Source: Anaerolineae bacterium CG2_30_64_16
GTDB taxonomy: Bacteria; Chloroflexota; Anaerolineae; CG2-30-64-16
Direction: 5' to 3'
Assembly (NCBI GenBank): GCA_001871755.1
Contig: MNXL01000200.1
Span: 1 to 17,441 of the forward strand
Length of the DNA stretch: 17,441 nucleotides
The translations under genes and the position numbers were made by a program. Position 1 is the stretch's first letter. Every line of letters starts with the position of its first letter. The notes beneath the pieces were generated by a model that was not told the origin of the DNA, made no database searches, and worked only from the letters and a program-made list of their open reading frames with translations. Shown piece by piece: positions 1-5,606 of the stretch.

Positions 1-34
1 TATCATGAAACCGTTTGATGATCCACTCATGTAA
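1..34 (+). CDS. Possible 3' end of a response-regulator receiver gene (partial)
   Basis: The first bases read in one frame as Ile-Met-Lys-Pro-Phe-Asp-Asp-Pro-Leu-Met followed by TAA at 32-34. The K-P-F-D string is the usual sequence around the conserved lysine in CheY-like receiver domains. Receiver domains normally continue about 15 residues beyond this point, so this would be a short or frameshifted end. A second frame continues open to a TGA near 56. Only ten residues are visible, so this is a suggestion, not a firm call. Confidence 0.25.
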   Translation, partial: IMKPFDDPLM

Positions 35-170
35 ACTCGTCACGGTCATCAAGTGAGGTGGCTCATATCAGGAACGGGTGCAAGGCGGGCACGGTCGGGA
101 GACTGCATCGTGAGCCTGTCGAACGGCGGCCCGCGCACTTGTGCTGGACATGAGCCAGGTGAGGTCTGTC

Positions 171-210
171 ACCCTGTCACCCTGTCACCCTGTCACCCTG
201 TCAAGTATAG
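171..210 (+). repeat. Four tandem octamers (ACCCTGTC) plus AAGTATAG, upstream of the LacI-URO-D gene
   Basis: Four exact copies of ACCCTGTC occupy 171-202, preceded by a partial copy and followed by AAGTATAG. The AAGTATA ends 38 nt before the TTG start at 248. A related element, two ACCTTGTC units followed by AAGTATA, sits at nearly the same distance before the MarR gene on the other strand. The rest of 35-247 contains no gene I can support. Confidence 0.8.
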
Positions 211-235
211 CCCGGTCCTGTCACTTCTGCCGCCC

Positions 236-250
236 GAGGAGAAGCTGTTG
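236..250 (+). promoter_or_regulatory. Shine-Dalgarno site that fixes the TTG start of the LacI-URO-D gene
   Basis: GAGGAG at 236-241 lies six nucleotides before TTG at 248. The LacI helix-turn-helix begins within four residues of that TTG. The frame stays open upstream to an ATG at 53, but that stretch translates into the octamer repeats and has no resemblance to a LacI N-terminus, so the TTG is preferred. Confidence 0.75.
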
Positions 251-2476
251 ACCACCATCACCCACGTCGCACGGCGCGCCGGTGTGTCCCCTGTCACGGT
301 CTCGCGTGTCATCAACAACGCGCCGAACGTGCGCGTGGAGACGCGCGAGAAGGTCGAGCGCGTGATCCGCGAGTTGGGCTATGTGCCGAACGAAGTGGCG
401 CGCAGCCTGCGCTCCCGGCGGACTCTCTCGCTGGCGCTGCTGCTGCCCGACATCACCAACGCCTTCTGGACCACCGTGGCCCGCGGCGTGGAGGACGCGG
501 CCCAGGGTCGGGGTTACACCGTCTTCTTGTGCAACACCGATGAGGATCCGGCCAAGCAGGCGCGCTATCTCGAATCGGTCACCAGCCAGCGCGCAGATGG
601 TGTGATCATTGCGCCGTGTGATTCCAGCCTTGCCAACGTGAACATCCTGCGGGAGCGCAAGATCCCGTCGGTGTTGATCGATCGCCGCGTCGAGGGGTGG
701 GAAGTGGATACGGTGATCGGTGACTCGTTTGGTGGGGCGCGCGCGTTGGTCAAGCACCTGATTGGCCTCGGCTATCGCCGCATCGCCATGATCTCCGGCC
801 CGCAGACCACGTCGACCGCGGAGGATCGCGTCGCGGGCTATTGCGTGGCGCTGAGCGAGGCCGGCATTGCGCTGGATCAGAGCCTGATCCGGCGCGGCGA
901 GTTCCGGGTGACCTCTGGCGAGCAGCTCATGGCTCAGTTGCTCGACGAAGGGGTGGCGCCGACCGCGGTTTTCGCAGCCAACAACGCGATCGCGATGGGC
1001 GTGGTGGAGGCGGTGGGGCAACGGGGACTGCGAATCCCGCATGATATCGCCCTGGTTTGTTTTGACGATTTCCCCAACGCCTCACACCTGTTCCCTTTCC
1101 TCACGGTGGCCGTGCAGTCGGCCTACAACATGGGGTTGAACGCCGCGCAACTGCTGCTCAGCCGGATCGATGCTGAGGTGCCGCTTCAGCCGCGCCATGT
1201 CTTGCTGCCGGTGCAGTTGATCATCCGCCACTCCTGCGGCAGCCAGTTACACGGCGATGGTGATTTGTGCCTGAGTCTGCCGTTGGCCGGGGTCGCGCCC
1301 GCGCACAGCAGCCTGGTCAAACCACTGCCGATCGAACAGCATCAACAGTTGTGCCAGCAGGTCACAGGGGTCAGCATCACCCCGACCAGGCGTGCGGGGC
1401 GCATCGCGTTGGCAGACCAGGCGGATGTCAACCGGCTGCTGACCGTGCTGCAGCATCAGGAAGCGGATCGGGCGCCGCACCTGGAGTTTTGGGTGACCAG
1501 CAAGGCGATCTACGAGTACGTGCTGGAGCGCGAGTTGAAGTACGACATCGTGGATGCCCGGATCGGCCGGCGATCGATCGCTCCCGAGGACGATATCGAG
1601 TTCGCCCAGCGCCTGGGCATGGATGCCGCAACCTGCAACTTCTTCTGGCGGCCGGGCAACGTCTTTGGGCGGGCCTCCGATGGCGCCGAGCACTACGTCG
1701 ACGGCCGGATCAAGTCCTGGGCCGATCTGGATGATCTGGACCCGCCACCCGCGCTGACCGATCAGCTTTCGCACCTGGAGCGCTACTTGCGCGCGGCGCA
1801 AGGTACAGGCGTTGGCGTGGTGGCCAATTTCACGTCCTTTTTCGATAGCGCGTTATTGGCCATCGGCATGACCGATGCGCTCTACACGTTTCTGGACCGG
1901 CGATCCTTCATCGAGCGGATGATGGACATCCTGTTACGTCACCAGGAGCGGGTCGTTCGGGCCGTTTGTGATCGCTTTGCTGAAGAGCTGGCTTTCATCC
2001 TCATCGACGATGACATCGCTTACCGGACCGGGCTGATGGTGAACCCGGATCTCTTCGAGGAGGTTTTCCGGCCGCGCATGGCACGATTGATGGAGCCGGC
2101 GCGGGAGCACGGGAAGTTGTTGGCCTTGCACACCGCTGGCAAGATCGACATGGCGTTGCCGATCGTGCACGATCTTGGGTTCGACATCGTGCATCCCATC
2201 GAGCCTGAGGCCAACGATATCTTCGCCCTGCGCGAGCAGTGGGCCGGCAAGCTGGCGTTTGTCGGCAACGTGCCCACCTCTTTGCTGGCCTTTGGGACGC
2301 CGGCCGAGATCGAGGAAACCGTGCGGACCTATTGCGAGCGGTTGGCGCCGGGCGGCGGCTACGTGGTGGGGTCATCCGGCAGCATTGTGGAGGGGATCCC
2401 GCCGCAGAACTTCGTCACGATGGTCAAGGCGGTGCACAGATACGGGCGCTACGGCTTTCTTGGCCACGAGCAGTGA
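248..2476 (+). CDS. LacI-family regulator fused to a URO-D/MtaA-like domain
   Basis: The product is 742 residues from the TTG start. Residues 1-50 form a LacI helix-turn-helix (VARRAGVSPVTVSRVINN). Residues about 55-331 are the periplasmic-binding-protein-like effector domain, ending in the usual IIRHSCG. A linker of about 60 residues follows, rich in Gln, Leu and Pro. Residues about 393-742 are a complete uroporphyrinogen-decarboxylase-superfamily barrel, roughly 60% identical by eye to the next gene. LacI proteins normally end near residue 340, so the fusion doubles the length. The superfamily H-x-C-G or H-x-D-G motif is H628-T-A-G here, so the usual acidic or Cys residue is missing. A possible inner TTG start exists at 1409 but lacks a good ribosome site. 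The protein probably controls its own operon and perhaps senses the ligand of the URO-D enzymes (inference). An assembly or sequencing error removing a stop cannot be excluded. Confidence 0.85.
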   Translation: MTTITHVARRAGVSPVTVSRVINNAPNVRVETREKVERVIRELGYVPNEVARSLRSRRTLSLALLLPDITNAFWTTVARGVEDAAQGRGYTVFLCNTDEDPAKQARYLESVTSQRADGVIIAPCDSSLANVNILRERKIPSVLIDRRVEGWEVDTVIGDSFGGARALVKHLIGLGYRRIAMISGPQTTSTAEDRVAGYCVALSEAGIALDQSLIRRGEFRVTSGEQLMAQLLDEGVAPTAVFAANNAIAMGVVEAVGQRGLRIPHDIALVCFDDFPNASHLFPFLTVAVQSAYNMGLNAAQLLLSRIDAEVPLQPRHVLLPVQLIIRHSCGSQLHGDGDLCLSLPLAGVAPAHSSLVKPLPIEQHQQLCQQVTGVSITPTRRAGRIALADQADVNRLLTVLQHQEADRAPHLEFWVTSKAIYEYVLERELKYDIVDARIGRRSIAPEDDIEFAQRLGMDAATCNFFWRPGNVFGRASDGAEHYVDGRIKSWADLDDLDPPPALTDQLSHLERYLRAAQGTGVGVVANFTSFFDSALLAIGMTDALYTFLDRRSFIERMMDILLRHQERVVRAVCDRFAEELAFILIDDDIAYRTGLMVNPDLFEEVFRPRMARLMEPAREHGKLLALHTAGKIDMALPIVHDLGFDIVHPIEPEANDIFALREQWAGKLAFVGNVPTSLLAFGTPAEIEETVRTYCERLAPGGGYVVGSSGSIVEGIPPQNFVTMVKAVHRYGRYGFLGHEQ

Positions 2477-2660
2477 TCTCCCAGGAGTGCTACTGCTGCC
2501 GGGAACCGACTCTTGGATGAAACCTGGCTGAACGGGTTACGGCCACCCCTCGTGTTTTGTTTCAAGGGCGAGCCCACCGAGACAGACAACCTGCGCGAGG
2601 CCATCGGCGTTGTGGCCGGCGCGCAGGGCACGGTGGTGTAATTCTTGTAGGGGCTGACGA
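2477..2660 (+). other. Spacer with an open in-frame tail after the LacI-URO-D stop
   Basis: After the TGA at 2474-2476 the same frame stays open for about 54 codons, to a TAA at 2639-2641. The tail looks protein-like in part (VFCFKGEPTETDNLREAIG), but I recognise no family. It could be a relic of a former gene end or chance in GC-rich DNA. AGGGG at 2649-2653 is the ribosome site of the next gene. Confidence 0.35.
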
Positions 2661-3746
2661 ATGCAAATTCAAACATCCGACTACGACAAATCCAACGTCA
2701 ACCGCCTGCTGACGGCCTTGAACCACCAGGAGCCGGATCGCGTCCCCCACATCGAGCTGTGGGTCACCAGTCAGGCGGTGTACGAGTACGTGCTGGAGCG
2801 CAAGCTACTCTACGTGATCGGCGACGCGGCTGAGGGCGGGCAGTCGATCACGCCGGAGGACGACGTCGAGTTCGCGCTTCGTCAGGGTGAGGATGCCGTC
2901 CTGTGCAATCTCAACTGGCGGCCCAACAACGTCTTTCGCCTGGCCGAGGACGGCACCCGGCACTACGTGGATGGCGAAATCAAGACCTGGGCCGACCTGG
3001 AGAGCAAGCTGGACCCGCCGCCGTCGCTGGACGACCAGCTCCGCCACCTGGAGCGCTACCTGGTGGCTGCGCAGGGCACGGGTGTCGGCGTCATCGCCAA
3101 CCTGACGTCGTTTTTCGACAGCGCGATGCTGGCGATCGGCGTCACCGACTCGCTGTACATGTTCTACGATAACCGGCCGTTGGTCGAAAGGCTGATGGAC
3201 ATCTTGCTGACGCACCAGGAGCGGGTGATGCGGGCGGTGATCGACCGCTTCGGCGACGACCTGGCGTTGGTGATGGTCAACGACGACATCGGGCACAACT
3301 CCGGCCTGTTGATCCGCCCCCAAATGTTCCTGCAGATCTTCCCGCACCGGATGAAGCGGCTGATCGCGCCGGCCAAGGCTCACGGCCTGAAAGTGCTGAT
3401 GCACACCGACGGCAAGCTGGACACGATCCTGCCGATCCTTTACGAGGTCGGCATCGACGCCAACCACCCGGTCGAGCCGGAATCCAACGATATCGTCGAG
3501 CTGAAGAAGCGTTGGGCCGGCAAGATGGCGTTGATCGGTAACGTCCACACGCCGCTGCTGGCCTTCGGCGCCAAAGATGAGATCGAGGCCAAGGTCAAGG
3601 AGTACTGCGAGAAGCTGGGGCCGGGCGGCGGCTGGGTCTGCGGCTCATCCACCAGCATCATGGACGGCATCCCGCCGGAGAATTTCGTCGCGATGATCCA
3701 GGCGGTGCATAAGTATGGAAGGTATGGGAGTTTGGGGAAGGCGTAG
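2661..3746 (+). CDS. URO-D/MtaA-like protein, close paralogue of the fused domain
   Basis: The product has 361 residues, a full-length URO-D-superfamily TIM barrel (Pfam PF01208 by recognition). AGGGG seven nucleotides upstream supports the ATG. Alignable landmarks shared with the upstream fused domain include VNRLLTAL near residue 14, SITPEDDVEFA, HLERYLVAAQGTGVGV, and the C-terminal GSSTSIMDGIPPENFVAM. The motif H248-T-D-G replaces the H-x-C-G that binds zinc in MtaA/CmuA methyltransferases, and the Arg/Asp-rich N-terminus of true HemE is absent, so a heme-pathway role is unlikely. It lies between the fusion gene and a third URO-D-like gene, probably in one transcript. Its substrate is unknown; demethylation or a related C1/decarboxylation reaction is the family-level guess. 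Confidence 0.85.
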   Translation: MQIQTSDYDKSNVNRLLTALNHQEPDRVPHIELWVTSQAVYEYVLERKLLYVIGDAAEGGQSITPEDDVEFALRQGEDAVLCNLNWRPNNVFRLAEDGTRHYVDGEIKTWADLESKLDPPPSLDDQLRHLERYLVAAQGTGVGVIANLTSFFDSAMLAIGVTDSLYMFYDNRPLVERLMDILLTHQERVMRAVIDRFGDDLALVMVNDDIGHNSGLLIRPQMFLQIFPHRMKRLIAPAKAHGLKVLMHTDGKLDTILPILYEVGIDANHPVEPESNDIVELKKRWAGKMALIGNVHTPLLAFGAKDEIEAKVKEYCEKLGPGGGWVCGSSTSIMDGIPPENFVAMIQAVHKYGRYGSLGKA

Positions 3747-3811
3747 AGCGTGAAGAGTGGAGCGTGGAGCGATGTCGGGTTTCCGCTCTACGCTCTACGC
3801 TCCACGCTCCA
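3744..3811 (+). repeat. Inverted pair of heptamer repeats forming a long hairpin
   Basis: The left arm 3744-3771 is four heptamers of TRGAGCG type, one of them degenerate. The right arm 3784-3811 is four heptamers CGCTCYA. The arms can pair over about 28 positions with two G-U pairs and a few mismatches, around a 12-nt loop. The left arm contains the stop codon of the preceding gene, and the right arm ends two nucleotides before the AAGGAG of the next. No T-run follows, so a simple terminator is unlikely. Confidence 0.8.
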
Positions 3812-3824
3812 CGAAGGAGTTGCT

Positions 3825-4901
3825 ATGTCCCGCCAGATGACTTCTCGAGAGCGTGTTCTTACATCGCTGGCCCACCGCGATCCGGATCACGTGCCGTGCT
3901 GGTTGGGCGCCTCGCCGGAGTGGAAGGAGCTCGCGCGCGTGTATCTGGGGTTGCCGGATGACGAGAGCCTGTTGGCGCACCTGGGCGACGATTTCCGCCG
4001 GGTCTTCACCAGTTACATCGGCCCGCAGCGCGCGCATCCGACGTTCAACCTGAGCCATCCCGACGCCACCTACCGGACGCCGTTCGGGATCGAGCGGCAT
4101 GGCTACGGTTACGGGATGCCGCTCAACGAGCCGCTGAAAGGCGCAAAGTCCGCCGCCGAGGTCCACGCCTATCCCTGGCCCGATCCCGAGTGGATGGATG
4201 CCAGCCACATCCGGGAAGACGCGTTGAAGTACGATCGTCAGTACGCCATCCTGGGCGGCGAATGGTCCCCCTTCTGGCACGACGCCATCGATCTACTGGG
4301 TTTCGACGGGCTGATCTATCAGATGTACGACAACCCGGAGATCGTCGATGCGGTCACGCAGCACACAGCCGACTACTACCTGGGCGTCAGCCGGCGCATC
4401 TTCGAGGCGAGCGGGGACGCCATCGACATCTTCTTCATCGGCAATGATTTCGGCGCGCAGGCCGGGCCGATGCTCAGCCCGAAGTTCTTCCGCCGCTTCA
4501 TCCTGCCGCACCTGAAGCGGTTCGTCGATCTGGGGCACGAGTTCGGCAAGTATGTCATCCTGCACTGCGATGGCAGCATCCGGGCGCTGCTGCCCGATAT
4601 GATCGCCATCGGGCTGGACGGGATGCAGTCGGTGCAGCCGCTATGTTACGGCATGGACTTGGCCGGGCTGAAGCACGATTTCGGCGCTCAGTTCACTTTC
4701 ATGGGTGGCATCGACACGCAATCGCTCATCGAGGGCACGGCCGAGCAGGCCCGCGAGCTGACACGCAAAACCCTGGATATCATGATGCCCGGCGGCGGCT
4801 TCATCGCCTCGCCCAGCCATGACTATCTGCTGCCCGAAACACCGGTGGAGAATGTGATCGTGATGTACGAGACGATCAAGGAATGCGGGTGGTATCGGTA
4901 G
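3825..4901 (+). CDS. URO-D/MtaA-like protein, third and more divergent copy
   Basis: The product has 358 residues from ATG 3825, which has AAGGAG five nucleotides upstream. The frame is open further upstream to 3750, but that part is translated hairpin repeat. The N-terminus (SRERVLTSLAHRDPDHVPCW) and the C-terminal GGIDTQSLIEGT and MPGGGFIASPSHDY are typical of URO-D-superfamily proteins found in sugar and methyl-compound gene clusters. The active-site loop reads I-L-H-C-D-G: Cys is at +1, not at the +2 position of the zinc-binding H-x-C of methylcobamide:CoM methyltransferases. It is clearly less similar to the other two copies than they are to each other, so it is probably a different enzyme acting in the same pathway. 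It follows its neighbour by 78 bp, with the hairpin in between. Confidence 0.85.
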   Translation: MSRQMTSRERVLTSLAHRDPDHVPCWLGASPEWKELARVYLGLPDDESLLAHLGDDFRRVFTSYIGPQRAHPTFNLSHPDATYRTPFGIERHGYGYGMPLNEPLKGAKSAAEVHAYPWPDPEWMDASHIREDALKYDRQYAILGGEWSPFWHDAIDLLGFDGLIYQMYDNPEIVDAVTQHTADYYLGVSRRIFEASGDAIDIFFIGNDFGAQAGPMLSPKFFRRFILPHLKRFVDLGHEFGKYVILHCDGSIRALLPDMIAIGLDGMQSVQPLCYGMDLAGLKHDFGAQFTFMGGIDTQSLIEGTAEQARELTRKTLDIMMPGGGFIASPSHDYLLPETPVENVIVMYETIKECGWYR

Positions 4902-5047
4902 CCGATGGCCGATAGCTGATGGCAGATGGCAAATGGCAAATGGCAGATGGCAGATGGCAGATGGCAAATGGCAAATGGCAGATGGCAGATGGCAGATGGC
5001 AAATGGCAAATGGCAGATGGCAGATGGCAAATGGCAAATGGCAGATG
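4902..5047. repeat. Heptamer tandem array (RATGGCA)18 with degenerate start
   Basis: Eighteen uninterrupted units of GATGGCA or AATGGCA fill 4918-5043. A degenerate lead-in of CCGATGG-like heptamers starts right after the stop codon at 4901. The G/A choice at unit starts is not random: it runs GG AAGGG AAGGG AAGG AA, giving a 35-bp higher-order period. There are no spacers, so it is not CRISPR. It resembles the short tandemly repeated heptamers described in cyanobacteria. Confidence 0.95.
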
Positions 5048-5072
5048 TTGCAATTTGCAATTTGCAGTTTGC
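5048..5072. repeat. Short TTTGCAA-type heptamer array, left flank of the broken gene
   Basis: Three to four heptamers of the TTTGCAA/TTTGCAG type occur here, directly after the RATGGCA array and five bases before the end of the pseudogene. The same sequence type, in the same orientation, recurs at 5551-5606 on the other side of the pseudogene. Confidence 0.8.
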
Positions 5073-5076
5073 CCCT

Positions 5077-5528
5077 TCAAGCATGACGATGCTTTGAGTG
5101 TTCGTTAACGAGAAGGGCGATGATTTCGCTGATCAGGCCCACGCGGTGTTTCACTACTTCCGGTCGCAAAAGATGGCGAGAACGGAAGTACTACCCACGG
5201 GTCTCGCGTGCCGAGCCGATAGAGAAGCGCAAGAAGTGATCGCGATCCTTGCCGAACCCTCGACCGTAGCCCTCTTCGATGTTGGCCGAGATAGAACCTG
5301 CACTGTCTACAACCTGGCTGATGATGGCGCGGCCGCGCGGGTCGGCATCAGTTGTTCGCAATCTGTCCATACGAGATCGTAAAGAAACAGCGCCTTGCGG
5401 TAAGCATCGAATGACCAGAGCGGATCAGCCCGGATATCCTCCGGTACCGTCGCCACCCACTCCTCAAACATAGCGAAACTGGCCGCTGTACTCGTCTGCT
5501 TCTGCCCTTCCTTCTTTACTCCATCCAT
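5077..5528 (-). pseudogene. Broken four-helix-bundle protein gene (S23/IVP-like family)
   Basis: On the minus strand an ATG at 5528, preceded by GGAGAGG, opens a protein with EEWVATVPEDIRADPLW and AYRKALFLYDLVW. This is the N-terminal pattern of the small four-helix-bundle family that includes proteins from 23S rRNA intervening sequences and Avd-like proteins. Near 5338-5347 the family sequence jumps frame, as after loss of one base, and resumes with DPRGRAIISQVVDSAGSISA and GYGRGFGKDR. At 5191-5193 a TAG replaces the Trp expected in the R-D-W-Y motif. The same frame continues after it with YFRSRHLL and EVVKHRVGLISEII to the natural TGA at 5077-5079. Two independent lesions point to real decay more than to a single sequencing error. 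It lies between two TTTGC-type heptamer arrays. Confidence 0.85.
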
Positions 5529-5550
5529 GGCCTCTCCATCTCCCGCTACA

Positions 5551-5606
5551 ATTTGCAATTTGCGATTTGCGATTTGCGATTTGCAGTTTGCTATTTGCCA
5601 CTTGCC
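5551..5606. repeat. ATTTGCR heptamer array reaching into the ABC exporter gene end
   Basis: Eight consecutive heptamers of the form ATTTGCA/G, with some variants (GTTTGCT, ATTTGCC, ACTTGCC), cover 5551-5606. The TAG stop of the ABC exporter at 5591-5593 and its last few codons (Ala-Ser-Gly-Lys) lie inside the array. Confidence 0.85.

Noticed and set aside
53..247. N-terminal extension of the LacI fusion from ATG 53
   Set aside because: It translates repeat DNA, has no LacI similarity, and a strong ribosome site points to TTG 248.
248..4901. True uroporphyrinogen decarboxylase (HemE) genes
   Set aside because: The conserved HemE N-terminal substrate motif is missing from all three copies, and no heme-pathway genes are nearby.
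4918..5047. Regular repeats that could be taken for a CRISPR array
   Set aside because: Units are 7 bp, directly joined, with no unique spacers, and no cas genes are present.
5077..5528. Avd-like accessory protein of a diversity-generating retroelement
   Set aside because: The fold family is shared, but there is no reverse transcriptase and no template/variable repeat pair in the window, and the gene is broken.
5077..5528. 23S rRNA intervening sequence
   Set aside because: S23-like proteins can come from rRNA inserts, but no rRNA sequence flanks the gene.
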